Positions 45,367-55,496 of a DNA stretch of 64,000 nt are shown here, one piece after another. The stretch covers positions 3,224,001 through 3,288,000 of the forward strand of contig NZ_CP089414.1 of assembly GCF_022394535.1 (NCBI RefSeq), read 5' to 3'. The notes below the pieces were generated by a model that saw nothing but the letters and a program-made list of their open reading frames with translations, had not been told where the DNA came from and did not search any database. Source of the DNA: Dyella terrae. GTDB lineage: Bacteria > Pseudomonadota > Gammaproteobacteria > Xanthomonadales > Rhodanobacteraceae. Position 1 is the stretch's first letter; every line of letters starts with the position of its first letter. Made by a program: the position numbers and the translations under genes.

Positions 45367-48024
45367 ATGATCCAGCGCAACGATACGTCCTCTCCCCTCA
45401 TCCGGCTCAGCGACTATCGCGCGCCCGCCTGGCGCGTGGCCAAGGTCGAGCTCACCTTCGATCTGGGCATCGACAGCACGGAGGTAACGTCGCGACTGCA
45501 CCTGCAGCGTGACCCGACACAACAGGCAGCACTGCGGCTGGATGGCGAAGGGCTGGAGCTGCTGTCGATCGCACTCGACGACCAGGCGCTTCCCGAGAGT
45601 GCATGGCGCTACGCCGACCATGTGCTGGAAGTGGACGGTGCCCGCGATGGCAGCGTGCTGGAGACCCGGGTGCGCGTGAAACCCGCAGCCAATACAGCGC
45701 TGGAAGGCCTGTACTTGTCGGGCTCGCGCGAAGCAGGCTTTCTGCTGACGCAGTGCGAGGCGGAAGGTTTCCGGCATATCACGTTCTTCCCCGATCGCCC
45801 CGACGTGTTGGCCAGCTACACGGTGACGCTGCGTGCCGATCGCGAACGTTTCCCGGTGCTGCTGGCCGGCGGTAATCCCGACGGCAGCGGCGAACTGGAC
45901 GGTGGCCGCCACTGGGCGCGCTTCGTTGACCCACACCCCAAGCCGAGCTACCTGTTTGCACTGGTAGCCGGGCGCCTGCAGAAGATCGAGCGCGATTACG
46001 TTACCGATAGCGGACGCAAGGCGCAGTTGGTGATCTGGGCCGAGCCCGATGCCATTGGTCAATGCGGTTACGCGATGGATGCACTCGAGCGTTCCATGCG
46101 CTGGGACGAGGAAACCTACGGTCGCGAGTACGATCTCGACGTGTTCCACGTCGTCGCCACGCACGATTTCAACATGGGTGCGATGGAGAACAAGGGCCTT
46201 AATATCTTCAACGCGAAGTACCTGCTGGCCGATCCCGATTCGAGCACGGACGACGAGTACCGTGCGGCGGAAGCGGTGGTGGCGCACGAGTATTTTCACA
46301 ACTGGAGCGGCAACCGCGTGACGTGCCGCGACTGGTTCCAGTTGTCGCTGAAGGAAGGTCTCACGGTATTCCGTGAGCAGCAGTTCTCGGCGGACATGAA
46401 CTCCGCGCCGCTCAAGCGCATTGAAGACGTTGCGCTGTTGCGACGTGCGCAGTTCCCGGAAGATGCCGGTCCGCTGGCGCACCCTGTGCGTCCGGCGCAG
46501 TACAGCGAGATCAACAATTTCTACACTGCCACTGTCTACGAGAAGGGCTCGGAATTGGTGCGCATGGTTGCGGGCAGTCTGGGCCGCGAAGGTTTCCGCC
46601 GTGGCATGGATCTGTATTTCTCGCGCAACGACGGACATGCTGCGACGCTGGAGGATTTCCTCGGCGCGCTGGGCGAAGCCAACAGCATCGACCTCACGCC
46701 GTATCTCGCCTGGTACTCACAGGCGGGCACACCGCGGCTCAGCGCGCGCGGTCGCTATGACGTCGCGCAGCACACCTACACGCTCACGCTGTCTCAGCAC
46801 ACCGCACCCACGTCCAACCAGCCGACCAAGCGCGCGCTGCCGATTCCGGTGAAGCTGGCGCTGTTTGATCGCAACGGCCGCCTGCTGCCACTACGCATGG
46901 CGAACGATCCGGCCGATGCGGCCAGCGCCAATGAACGCGTCGTTGTGCTGGATCAGGCAGAGCAGTCATTCGTGTTTGAGCGGGTGACGGATGCTCCGGT
47001 GCCTTCACTGCTTCGGGGATTCTCCGCACCGGTGACCCTCGAATGCGATTACTCTCCCGATGAATTGGCGCTGTTGCTGCGCCATGACGTCGATGGCTTC
47101 AATCGCTGGGAGGCAGGCCAGCAGCTCGCGGCGCGCGCCTTCGACAACCTGCGCGATGGCGACACTACTGAAGCGCTCGATGCCTGGGCCCAGGCCTTAG
47201 CGGCCTTGTTCAACGACACCATCATCGATGATGCCCTGCTTGCCGACCTGCTCACGCCGCCGGGCGAGATCGAACTGGCCGAACGTGGGCGTTCGGTTGA
47301 TCCATCGCATGTGCACGCTTTGCGCGTGAAACTGCAGGAACACCTGGCGCTACGTATTGGACGCGAAGTGCTGCAGCGTCGGTACGACGCGCTCGCGGCG
47401 CATACCAACATGGAACTCGATGCAGCCAGCCAGGCGCGGCGCCGCCTGAAGCGGCGCGTACTGGACCTGATCGCAACCATCGATCCGTGGGGCGCCCACA
47501 CCCTGGCCACGCTGCAGTACGACAACGCACCAAGCATGACCGACCGTCTTGCGGCGCTGTCGGTGCTGGTGCGAGGCAACGCACCGCAGGCACATGCCGC
47601 GCTGCTGCATTTCCGTGAGCGCTATGCCGACAATCCGCTGGCGATGGACAAATGGTTCTCGGTGCAGACGCTGTTGCCGGGCGATGTCGTGCTCGAACGC
47701 GTACAGTCGCTGCTACAGGATGGCGCGTTTACGCTGAAAAACCCCAACCGCGTCAACGCGCTGTTCGGCACGTGGGCACGCGGCAATCCGGATGGCTTCC
47801 ATCGTGCGGACGGCAGCGGCTATCGCCTACTGGGCCACTGCCTGCAGCAGCTGGACGCGATTAATCCACAGGTGGCCGCACGACTTGCCACGGCCTTCAA
47901 TGGCTGGCAGCGCCTGGAACCTATTCGCCACGCCGCGGCACGCGCCGCCATCGACGCGCTGGCTGGGCAGCCGAATCTCTCCCGCAATCTGGGCGAGATC
48001 GTGCGCAGCATGCAGCACGGTTAA
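45367..48024 (+). CDS. pepN: aminopeptidase N (M1 family)
   Basis: An 885-residue zinc aminopeptidase of the E. coli PepN type. The substrate motif is FNMGAMENKGLNIF near residue 268, and the HEYFHNWSGNRVTC zinc motif near 308 is followed 18 residues on by the third ligand Glu in LKEGLTVFRE. YEKGSELVRM near 391 holds the catalytic Tyr region. The last third is helical, as in the family. Its stop lies at the edge of a long palindrome. Confidence 0.96.
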   Translation: MIQRNDTSSPLIRLSDYRAPAWRVAKVELTFDLGIDSTEVTSRLHLQRDPTQQAALRLDGEGLELLSIALDDQALPESAWRYADHVLEVDGARDGSVLETRVRVKPAANTALEGLYLSGSREAGFLLTQCEAEGFRHITFFPDRPDVLASYTVTLRADRERFPVLLAGGNPDGSGELDGGRHWARFVDPHPKPSYLFALVAGRLQKIERDYVTDSGRKAQLVIWAEPDAIGQCGYAMDALERSMRWDEETYGREYDLDVFHVVATHDFNMGAMENKGLNIFNAKYLLADPDSSTDDEYRAAEAVVAHEYFHNWSGNRVTCRDWFQLSLKEGLTVFREQQFSADMNSAPLKRIEDVALLRRAQFPEDAGPLAHPVRPAQYSEINNFYTATVYEKGSELVRMVAGSLGREGFRRGMDLYFSRNDGHAATLEDFLGALGEANSIDLTPYLAWYSQAGTPRLSARGRYDVAQHTYTLTLSQHTAPTSNQPTKRALPIPVKLALFDRNGRLLPLRMANDPADAASANERVVVLDQAEQSFVFERVTDAPVPSLLRGFSAPVTLECDYSPDELALLLRHDVDGFNRWEAGQQLAARAFDNLRDGDTTEALDAWAQALAALFNDTIIDDALLADLLTPPGEIELAERGRSVDPSHVHALRVKLQEHLALRIGREVLQRRYDALAAHTNMELDAASQARRRLKRRVLDLIATIDPWGAHTLATLQYDNAPSMTDRLAALSVLVRGNAPQAHAALLHFRERYADNPLAMDKWFSVQTLLPGDVVLERVQSLLQDGAFTLKNPNRVNALFGTWARGNPDGFHRADGSGYRLLGHCLQQLDAINPQVAARLATAFNGWQRLEPIRHAAARAAIDALAGQPNLSRNLGEIVRSMQHG

Positions 48025-48167
48025 GAGTCGCCAACAAAACGTAGCGAGCGGCCGTCAGGCGGGTGCGGGCGGCGCGCAGGAACCGGAGTGTACTTGCGCG
48101 TACATGAGGATTCCGAGCACCGACCGCACCCGTCTGACGGTCGCGCAGTAGTTTTGTTTGCGGCTCT
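48024..48167 (+). repeat. 144-bp long palindromic element
   Basis: The left arm (48024-48068, AGAGTCGCCAACAAAAC...) and right arm (48124-48167, ...GTTTTGTTTGCGGCTCT) pair over about 44 bases with few mismatches. The loop holds a smaller palindrome (GTGTACTTGCGCGTACAT) and GGATTCCGAGCACC. The right arm recurs alone at 20921, and the loop motif recurs in arm 1 of the element at 16597. It overlaps the final base of the pepN stop. Confidence 0.8.
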
Positions 48168-48187
48168 AAGTCCTCTCCATAAAGAAG

Positions 48188-48237
48188 CGCCCGAGTGCTT
48201 ACCGTCTTTGGACGGGGCACCCGGGCGTAATTTTGTT
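48188..48237 (+). terminator. GC-rich hairpin with T-rich tail
   Basis: CGCCCGAGTGC (48188-48198) pairs with GCACCCGGGCG (48218-48227) enclosing a small CCGTC/GACGG hairpin, followed by TAATTTTGTTT. This fits an intrinsic terminator for pepN or for a short RNA. A 26-codon frame after it (ATG 48259, MKQTCLTYGHPTPWISADAS) is too weak to call. Confidence 0.6.
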
Positions 48238-48335
48238 TCAACGAGAGGATGTACCTTGATGAAGCAGACTTGCCTTACCTACGGACACCCAACCCCTTGG
48301 ATATCCGCTGACGCCAGCCACCGCGAGGGCGGCGG

Positions 48336-48521
48336 CTAGACCTTCAGGCGCTCCAGTTCGTCGCGCAATCGGTCCAATCGCGAAAGCAGGCGCGGGCGCA
48401 GGGCCTGGCGTTCGCTCTCGCTACGTTCTTCCAGATGATCCATGGCCATTTCAACGCGGCCAAGTTCGATCAGTAGATCGTGATGCGGGTAAACCGGTTG
48501 AAGATCGACGCTCAGTTCCAT
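48336..48521 (-). CDS. 61-residue helical protein
   Basis: Starts MELSVDLQPVYPHHDLLIEL at 48521 and is dominated by one long charged helix (ERSESERQALRPRLLSRLDR). The frame is open further upstream to 48668, but that part is not protein-like. It may form a coiled coil. Family not recognised. Confidence 0.5.
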   Translation of the reverse strand: MELSVDLQPVYPHHDLLIELGRVEMAMDHLEERSESERQALRPRLLSRLDRLRDELERLKV

Positions 48522-49079
48522 GACGTTACGCCCCCAAATCCATTGCCTTTGTCCTTCATGGAGGAGCGAAGCAACGGCCGTGCCAGCAACGTGACCGATA
48601 TCACATTCATTTTGGGGATGGATCACGGAATGACGCTGTGCGTCACGAGGTGCCAACTCTCGGCACAAACGAGCGTTTTAGTCACTTCACGTTCACGCGT
48701 CGGGCGTAAATATCCCACTCAACACGCAGCATCAAACGGCTGCTGGTAAACCATTTCGGTTTCTGGCGCCCGGCAACACGGTCATCCTGGATTCCCCCTG
48801 TTCCTGAGACCGCCGGGCGCCAGATCTTATTCAGAGCGCTTGAAAGCTCTTCAAAGCTCAGAAAAGGCGACGGCGCCCCGAGGGGCGCCGTCTTGCTTCC
48901 TCTTCCCGGCACGCGATCGAACCCCTGTCGTTCGATCTCGGCGCGCTGAATCGCGCAGCTTCTGCCCGTGAAAAGTGCACCGGAGGCAAAGCAGAAAGCA
49001 TGCCAACGACCGAAGCGTCGTAACGGCGGTACCATAAGCGTCCACTCGGGTCCAAACCTGCGCTTTCAGGTCAGTTCTT
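48522..49079. other. gene-poor stretch with two strong hairpins before mnmG
   Basis: TCTGGCGCCCGGC (48762-48774) is perfectly inverted at 48812-48824 with 37 bases between. GACGGCGCCCC (48869-48879) pairs with GGGGCGCCGTC (48882-48892) and is followed on + by TTGCTT and on - by GCCTTTTC, a likely terminator. No tRNA or tmRNA fold was found by eye. The mnmG promoter should lie within 48900-49079. Confidence 0.55.
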
Positions 49080-50960
49080 ATGCTTTTCCATCCGATTTCC
49101 TACGACGTGATCGTGGTTGGCGGCGGCCACGCCGGCACAGAGGCCGCATTGGCCTCCGCCCGCACGGGTGCGCGCACGCTACTTTTGAGCCATAACATCG
49201 AGACGATCGGCCAGATGAGCTGTAACCCAGCCATAGGCGGCATCGGCAAGGGGCACCTGGTCAAGGAAATCGACGCTCTGGGCGGCGCCATGGCGCACGC
49301 GGCCGACCTGGCTGGCATCCAGTGGCGCACGCTCAATGCATCCAAGGGCCCGGCTGTACGCGCCACGCGCTGCCAGGCCGACCGCGGACTCTACAAAGCC
49401 GCCATCCGCCGGCTAATGGAAACCCAGCCGAACCTGGAACTGTTCCAGCAGGCCGTGGACGATCTGATTCTGGAAGGCGGCCGCGTCACCGGCGTGGTCA
49501 CCCAGATGGGCCTGGCCTTTCACGCTCGCGCGGTGGTGTTGACCGCCGGCACCTTCCTGGCCGGGAAGATCCATATCGGGCCGGCCCAGTACGCCGGTGG
49601 CCGCGCTGGCGACCCGCCCGCTAGCGCGCTCGCGCAGAAGCTACGTGAACTGCCGGTGGCGGCCGATCGCCTGAAGACCGGCACACCACCCCGCATCGAT
49701 CTGCGCAGCATCGATTTCACCGGCTTGGAAGAGCAGCCGGGTGACAACCCGGCACCGGTGTTCTCGTACCTCGGCTCGCGCGACGAGCACCCGCGCCAGG
49801 TGAGTTGTTGGATCACGCATACCAGCGAGCACACGCATGAGCTGATTCGCGGCTCGCTCGACCGCTCGCCGCTGTATAGCGGCCAGATCGAGGGCGTGGG
49901 CCCACGCTACTGCCCTTCGATCGAGGACAAGGTGGTGCGGTTCGCTGAGAAAACCTCGCACCAGATCTTTGTCGAGCCGGAAGGGTTGGATACGTTCGAG
50001 GTGTACCCCAACGGCATCTCCACGTCGCTGCCGTACGACGTGCAGCTGGCGCTGGTGCATTCGATCAAGGGCTTCGAGAAAGCGCACATCACACGCCCGG
50101 GCTACGCCATCGAATACGACTATTTCGACCCGCGCGGCCTGCATCCGTGGCTGGAAACCAAAACCATTCCAGGCCTGTATTTCGCGGGCCAGATCAACGG
50201 CACCACCGGCTATGAAGAAGCGGGCGCGCAGGGTCTCATCGCGGGCCTCAACGCGGCGCTGGCCGTGAAGGGTGCAGCGCCGTGGTATCCGCGCCGCGAC
50301 GAGGCTTACATCGGTGTGCTGATTGACGACCTCACCAGCAACGGCACCATTGAGCCGTACCGCATGTTCACCTCGCGCGCGGAGTATCGCCTGCACCTGC
50401 GCGAGGACAATGCCGACCTGCGCCTGACCGAAACCGGTCATCGCCTCGGCGTAGTGCCGCAAGCGCGTTACGACGCCTTGCGTGCCAAGCGTGACGCGGT
50501 GGAACACGAGACGCAGCGACTCAGCGCCATCTGGGCCGCGCCGGCCAACGCGCTGGGCGCCACAATCGCGCAGCAACTGGGCATCACGTTGAGTCGCGAG
50601 ACCAACGCGCTGGACCTGCTTCGTCGACCGGAGCTCGACTACGCAACGTTGACGACGGTGACCGGTATTGGCCCGGCGGTGGACGAGCGTGACGTCGCCG
50701 CACAGGTGGAAGTGCAGACCAAGTACGCCGGTTACCTCGAGCGCCAGCGCGAGGAGATCGCGCGACAGCGCCGCCACGAACAGACCGCGATTCCCAGCAG
50801 CTTCGACTACGACAAGGTGCGGGGTCTTTCCGCCGAAGTGTTGCTCAAGCTCAAGCGCGTGCTGCCGGAAACTATCGGCCAAGCGGCGCGCATCAGCGGC
50901 GTCACGCCGGCAGCGATCTCGCTGCTACTCGTGCATCTCAAGCGCCGCGACGCGGCCTGA
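49080..50960 (+). CDS. mnmG: tRNA uridine-5-carboxymethylaminomethyl modification enzyme, FAD subunit
   Basis: A 626-residue MnmG (GidA) that with MnmE modifies the wobble uridine of several tRNAs. The FAD motif is [19 protein letters not shown] near residue 12. [18 protein letters not shown] near 41, [12 protein letters not shown] near 198 and the catalytic Cys region [10 protein letters not shown] near 240 follow. [15 protein letters not shown] near 378 closes the FAD domain. The helical C-terminal domain (from about 450) ends [18 protein letters not shown]. Confidence 0.97.
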   Translation: MLFHPISYDVIVVGGGHAGTEAALASARTGARTLLLSHNIETIGQMSCNPAIGGIGKGHLVKEIDALGGAMAHAADLAGIQWRTLNASKGPAVRATRCQADRGLYKAAIRRLMETQPNLELFQQAVDDLILEGGRVTGVVTQMGLAFHARAVVLTAGTFLAGKIHIGPAQYAGGRAGDPPASALAQKLRELPVAADRLKTGTPPRIDLRSIDFTGLEEQPGDNPAPVFSYLGSRDEHPRQVSCWITHTSEHTHELIRGSLDRSPLYSGQIEGVGPRYCPSIEDKVVRFAEKTSHQIFVEPEGLDTFEVYPNGISTSLPYDVQLALVHSIKGFEKAHITRPGYAIEYDYFDPRGLHPWLETKTIPGLYFAGQINGTTGYEEAGAQGLIAGLNAALAVKGAAPWYPRRDEAYIGVLIDDLTSNGTIEPYRMFTSRAEYRLHLREDNADLRLTETGHRLGVVPQARYDALRAKRDAVEHETQRLSAIWAAPANALGATIAQQLGITLSRETNALDLLRRPELDYATLTTVTGIGPAVDERDVAAQVEVQTKYAGYLERQREEIARQRRHEQTAIPSSFDYDKVRGLSAEVLLKLKRVLPETIGQAARISGVTPAAISLLLVHLKRRDAA

Positions 50961-51038
50961 TTCCGCTCATTCATTGCACCAAGATGCCTCGCCCGCATGG
51001 CATCATGCGGCCCTGACGGTTCTTCTCGGAGTACACCA

Positions 51039-51830
51039 ATGGAAGTCTGGATCGGTCGGGACGGCGAACGGCACGGCCCGTACAAGGAAGTCGATGTGCG
51101 CCAGTGGCTGCGCAGCGGCCAGGTCAGCCCCGATGATCTGGGCTGGTACGAAGGCATGGCAGACTGGACACCGCTGTCGACACTGTTCCCCGACGAGCGC
51201 AGTGCCGAGCCACCGGCGTTTTCTGCCACGCCCCCGGCACCGCCCGCATACGCCGCTGCCCCCATCGCGTCGAACGGCAGCGCCGTCGCCGCGCTGGACG
51301 ACTATGCCGGCTTCTGGAAGCGCGTCGCCGCTTACATTCTTGACGCGCTGGTGCTGTGGATTCCGAACACCATCCTGAGCACCATGCTCGGCGCGAGCAA
51401 GGCCGCCGAAGCGTATATGCAGGCGAAGCTGGCCGCCGGCGATGACCCGCAAATGGCGCTGCAGGCGTTGGACGCCTACATGCACGCACTGTGGCCTGCA
51501 CTGATCGCGCAGACCATCGTCTCGTGGCTGTATTTCGCGTTGTGCGAGAGCTCGGCCTGGCAGGGCACGGTAGGCAAGCTCGCACTGGGCATCCGCGTCA
51601 CGGACATGGATGGCAAGCGTATCGGCTTCGGGCGCGCCACAGGCCGCTATTTCGCCAAGATCATCAGTGCTTTCACGCTGTGCATCGGCTTCCTGATGGT
51701 GGCGTGGACGCAGCGCAAGCAGGGCCTCCACGACCTGCTCGCGCAGACGCTGGTGCTCAATGGCCGCGCCAAGGACGTTGCAACGAAAGTCCAACGTACC
51801 GACCAGGACAACAGCTCGTTCAACGCGTGA
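51039..51830 (+). CDS. GYF-2/RDD domain membrane protein
   Basis: A 263-residue protein. Residues 1-50 form a GYF_2 domain (MEVWIGRDGERHGPYKEVDV, GWYEGMADWTPL), followed by a Pro/Ala linker. From about residue 90 there is an RDD domain with three membrane helices (YAGFWKRVAAYILDALVLWI, the R and D residues; TVGKLALGIRVTDMDGKRIG; GLHDLLAQTLVL). GYF_2 domains bind proline-rich peptides. Role unknown; common next to housekeeping genes. Confidence 0.85.
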   Translation: MEVWIGRDGERHGPYKEVDVRQWLRSGQVSPDDLGWYEGMADWTPLSTLFPDERSAEPPAFSATPPAPPAYAAAPIASNGSAVAALDDYAGFWKRVAAYILDALVLWIPNTILSTMLGASKAAEAYMQAKLAAGDDPQMALQALDAYMHALWPALIAQTIVSWLYFALCESSAWQGTVGKLALGIRVTDMDGKRIGFGRATGRYFAKIISAFTLCIGFLMVAWTQRKQGLHDLLAQTLVLNGRAKDVATKVQRTDQDNSSFNA

Positions 51831-52108
51831 CATCGCGCGCTATACGGCGCGAGGATGGTTTGATCATGGGACGCGCCGCCGCGAATGCACGGCGGCGCTG
51901 ACGTCACGGGAACATTACGTTCACGCACTCGTCGCATCTGCGTGGCACGCTCTCCGATCCCACCATCAACAGCACACAAATGGACGTCGATCCGTCTGCA
52001 GCCGTGCATTGCGTATGCATGCGCATGGTTATGACCTATGGCGGATGCGATCTACTGTGCAAGAGGCGCATGCTCTAACGCACAGGGGGCCGCGCACCAG
52101 GCAAGGTC

Positions 52109-52855
52109 ATGGCCCAATCCCTCCCCGATTGCGGCTGGATTTACCAGTGCGACGACATCGTCGTCGAGCCGCGCGCGCACCGCCTTGAGCGGGCGGGCAC
52201 GTCGATTTCCGTGGAGCCGAAGGCTTATGCGGTGCTGGTGGTTCTGCTGCAGCAAGCCGGCGAAGTCGTCCGCAAGGACGCGCTGCTCGATGCGGCGTGG
52301 GGGCATCGTCACGTCACTCCCGGCGTGCTGACTCGCGTCATTTCCCAACTGCGCCATGCACTCGGTGACTGCGCATCGCAACCGCGCTATATCGCCACGG
52401 TGCACAGTCTGGGCTATCGCTTCATCGGCGACGTGCACCGCATGCCGTCCGCCGCGTCTCCCGCCAACGAGCCGATGCCGGACGTGGCGAGCAACGACGA
52501 CCTTGCGTCCGCTTTGGACGCGCCAGCACCTTCGCGCCGGTCACCATCTCCGCAAAAACGCTGGGTGGCAGCCGCCATCACCTTGGCGGTAATCGTCGCC
52601 ATGATGGCGGCCGCACACCTATGGCACACGCCCAATGGCCACCCGTCCGAGCCGCTGATGACCCCTCGGCCCGCACTTGCGGTGATGCCAGTCGCGCACG
52701 AACAGGAAGTACGTCCGCTCCATCCGCACCACTGGCCGCGCTACCGCCGCATCGCCACGGAGTATCCCGGAGACCGCGACGATGTCCCCTCCGAACTCCG
52801 TGCTGCGGGCTATCTGGCGCTTCGCCCTGAACAGGCGCCCGCTGCGCGTCAGTAG
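52109..52855 (+). CDS. CadC-like winged-helix membrane regulator with short periplasmic tail
   Basis: A 248-residue protein. Residues of about 10-110 form an OmpR/CadC-type DNA-binding domain (RAHRLERAGTSISVEPKAYA, VLTRVISQLRHALGD, YIATVHSLGYRFIGDVHR). One membrane helix lies near 152-171 (RWVAAAITLAVIVAMMAAAH). After PRPALAVMPVAHEQEV, where relatives continue into a TolB- or cyclase-like region of several hundred residues, this one stops after about 50 residues. It may be naturally short or truncated; a single shift was not evident. Confidence 0.75.
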   Translation: MAQSLPDCGWIYQCDDIVVEPRAHRLERAGTSISVEPKAYAVLVVLLQQAGEVVRKDALLDAAWGHRHVTPGVLTRVISQLRHALGDCASQPRYIATVHSLGYRFIGDVHRMPSAASPANEPMPDVASNDDLASALDAPAPSRRSPSPQKRWVAAAITLAVIVAMMAAAHLWHTPNGHPSEPLMTPRPALAVMPVAHEQEVRPLHPHHWPRYRRIATEYPGDRDDVPSELRAAGYLALRPEQAPAARQ

Positions 52856-52941
52856 ACGTCGGCACCGACTTGCTATGATCGACGGCCCGACGGATCGCGA
52901 GCCGATCCGTCGTCTTGTCGAACAGGAATCGTCTCAGCCTC

Positions 52942-55278
52942 ATGCTCAGCATCGAACAACGTATTGCCCAGGACATCGCCGCCAAGCCGGACCAGGTACA
53001 CGCCGCGGTGGATTTGCTCGACGGCGGCGCGACCGTGCCCTTCATCGCCCGCTACCGCAAGGAAGCCACCGGCGGTCTCGATGACACGCAGCTGCGAATG
53101 CTGGAAGAGCGCCTGCGCTATCTGCGCGAGCTGGAGGAACGCCGTAGCGCGATCCTCGCCAGCGTCGAGGAACAGGGCAAGCTCAGCGATGCGCTGAAAA
53201 ACGACATTCTTTCGGCAGATACCAAGGCGCGCCTGGAAGACTTGTACCTGCCGTACAAGCCCAAGCGTCGCACCAAGGCGCAGATCGCGCGCGAAGCTGG
53301 CCTGGAGCCGCTCGCCACGGGTCTGCGTGAAGACCCCACACAGACGCCGGAAGCCGTTGCCGAATCGTTCGTCGATGCGGAGAAGGGTGTGGCGGACGTG
53401 CGTGCTGCGCTGGATGGTGCCCGCGCCATCCTGATGGAGAGCATTGCCGAGGACGCCGGCTTGCTCGGCGAGCTGCGCGATTGGCTATGGGACAAGGGCC
53501 AGATTCGCGCAAAAGTGGTCGCAGGCAAGGAGAACGAAGGCGCGAAGTTCCGCGACTACTTCGATCACGTGGAACCGATCGGGAAGATTCCCTCGCATCG
53601 CCTGCTCGCGCTGATGCGCGCGCGCAACGAAGGCGTGCTTGAGCTGGAGCTGTCGCCCACGCTGGACCTGGAGCAGGGCCACGTTGAAGGCGAAGGCCGC
53701 GTGGCTGCACATGCCGGCATTCTCGATCGCGGCCGCGCCGCCGATGCGTGGCTGCGCGAAACGGTGCGCCTCACCTGGCGAGTGAAGCTGCATCTGCATC
53801 TCACACTGGATCTGTTTGGCCGCGTGCGTGAAGGTGCGGAAGACGAAGCCATTCGTGTGTTTGGCGACAACCTCAAGGATCTTATGCTCGCCGCGCCGGC
53901 TGGCGCGAAAAGCGTGATGGGCCTGGATCCGGGCATCCGCACTGGCGTGAAAGTGGCCGTAGTCGATGCCACCGGCAAGTTGCTGGCCACCGACACCGTC
54001 TATCCGCACGAGCCGCGCAAACAGTGGGATCAGTCGATCCAGCGCATCGCACTGCTCTGCAAGGAGCACAAGGTGGATCTCATCGCTATCGGCAACGGCA
54101 CTGCGTCGCGCGAAACCGATAAGTTGGCTGGTGAAGTGATCAAGAAGCATACGGACCTCAAGCTCTCCAAGATCGTGGTGAGCGAAGCGGGCGCGTCGGT
54201 GTACTCCGCTTCGGAAATCGCCGCCAAGGAATTCCCTGATGTGGATGTGAGCCTGCGTGGCGCCGTGTCCATCGCGCGCCGCCTGCAGGATCCGCTCGCC
54301 GAGTTGGTGAAGATCGAACCCAAAGCCATCGGCGTGGGCCAATACCAGCACGACGTGAACCAAGTGAAGCTGGCGCGCGCGCTGGACGCGAAGGTCGAGG
54401 ACTGCGTTAACGCCGTAGGCGTGGATGTGAACACCGCCTCTGCCGCGCTGCTCTCGCGCGTGGCGGGCCTCTCCGCCAGCGTGGCGGAAAATGTAGTGAA
54501 GCATCGCGATGCCAACGGTCCGTTCGCCAATCGCAAGGCACTGCTGAAAGTGCCGCGCCTGGGCGACAAGGCGTTCGAGCAATGCGCGGGCTTCCTGCGT
54601 GTACCTAACGGCGACAATCCGCTCGATACGAGCTCGGTGCACCCGGAAGCGTATCCGGTGATCGAGCGCATCATTGCCCAGTGTGGCCGCGAGGTGCGCT
54701 CCATCATCGGCGATACCAGTTTCTTGCGCGGCCTTAAGGCTGAGCAGTTCACCGACGAGACGTTCGGCGTGCCGACGGTGCGCGACATCCTCAAGGAACT
54801 GGAGAAACCCGGCCGCGATCCGCGCCCGGAGTTCGTGGCACCGAGTTTCGCCGAGGGCGTGGAAGACCTGAAGGACCTGCGCCCTGGCATGGTGCTGGAA
54901 GGCCGTGTGACCAACGTGGCGGCGTTCGGGGCGTTCGTGGATATCGGCGTGCACCAGGATGGTCTCGTGCACGTCTCGGCGCTCTCGCACACCTTCGTGA
55001 AGGATCCGCGCGACGCGGTGAAGGCGGGCGACATCGTCAAGGTCAAGGTGATGGAAGTCGACCTGCCGCGCCAACGCATCGGCCTGTCCATGCGCCTGGA
55101 CGACGAGCCGGGCCAGCAGGTCCGTGGTGCTCGCCCGGCGGGTGGCAACGATGCTGCTCCCCGTGGCGGCCAACGCGACAACCGCGGCCCCCGTCCTGGT
55201 GGCGGCACACCCAAGCCGGCCCCTGTGCCGACCAACAGCGCGTTTGCAGACGCCTTCTCCAAGGCTAAGCAGCGCTAA
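52942..55278 (+). CDS. tex: Tex family RNA-binding transcription accessory protein
   Basis: A 778-residue Tex protein: an N-terminal helical domain ([17 protein letters not shown] near residue 33), a YqgF-like RNase H fold ([17 protein letters not shown] near 330), helix-hairpin-helix repeats ([15 protein letters not shown] near 497) and a C-terminal S1 domain ([20 protein letters not shown] near 650). A Gly/Pro/Arg-rich tail ends [13 protein letters not shown]. It binds RNA and affects transcription. ATG 52942 is preferred; TTG 52915 is open upstream. Confidence 0.95.
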   Translation: MLSIEQRIAQDIAAKPDQVHAAVDLLDGGATVPFIARYRKEATGGLDDTQLRMLEERLRYLRELEERRSAILASVEEQGKLSDALKNDILSADTKARLEDLYLPYKPKRRTKAQIAREAGLEPLATGLREDPTQTPEAVAESFVDAEKGVADVRAALDGARAILMESIAEDAGLLGELRDWLWDKGQIRAKVVAGKENEGAKFRDYFDHVEPIGKIPSHRLLALMRARNEGVLELELSPTLDLEQGHVEGEGRVAAHAGILDRGRAADAWLRETVRLTWRVKLHLHLTLDLFGRVREGAEDEAIRVFGDNLKDLMLAAPAGAKSVMGLDPGIRTGVKVAVVDATGKLLATDTVYPHEPRKQWDQSIQRIALLCKEHKVDLIAIGNGTASRETDKLAGEVIKKHTDLKLSKIVVSEAGASVYSASEIAAKEFPDVDVSLRGAVSIARRLQDPLAELVKIEPKAIGVGQYQHDVNQVKLARALDAKVEDCVNAVGVDVNTASAALLSRVAGLSASVAENVVKHRDANGPFANRKALLKVPRLGDKAFEQCAGFLRVPNGDNPLDTSSVHPEAYPVIERIIAQCGREVRSIIGDTSFLRGLKAEQFTDETFGVPTVRDILKELEKPGRDPRPEFVAPSFAEGVEDLKDLRPGMVLEGRVTNVAAFGAFVDIGVHQDGLVHVSALSHTFVKDPRDAVKAGDIVKVKVMEVDLPRQRIGLSMRLDDEPGQQVRGARPAGGNDAAPRGGQRDNRGPRPGGGTPKPAPVPTNSAFADAFSKAKQR

Positions 55279-55496
55279 GTAGCGACAGGGAATTCGGTTG
55301 CGGGGCGTAACGCCGATAGGCGACGCCCCGCAACGCGATTGTCAGGACCTTGGACACTTGTTTCCGGGCGCCCATTTTGATGGCCCCGGCAGGTTCTTTC
55401 GTTCGCGGTGCGGCGCAGCATGCGCTGACGTATGGGCATGCATTACCGTAACGAGGAGATAACAAAGAACCGCCCGGTCCAAGGAGTGTTACCGAC

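Noticed and set aside
48890..48980. tRNA or tmRNA on either strand (GGTTCGATC-like loop)
   Set aside because: The bases beside the loop do not form a T stem and no acceptor stem or CCA end could be found.
53485..55173. 562-residue open frame antisense to tex
   Set aside because: It lies wholly under a well-matched tex gene, is His/Arg/Ala-rich as expected from reverse reading of GC-rich codons, and has no family pattern.
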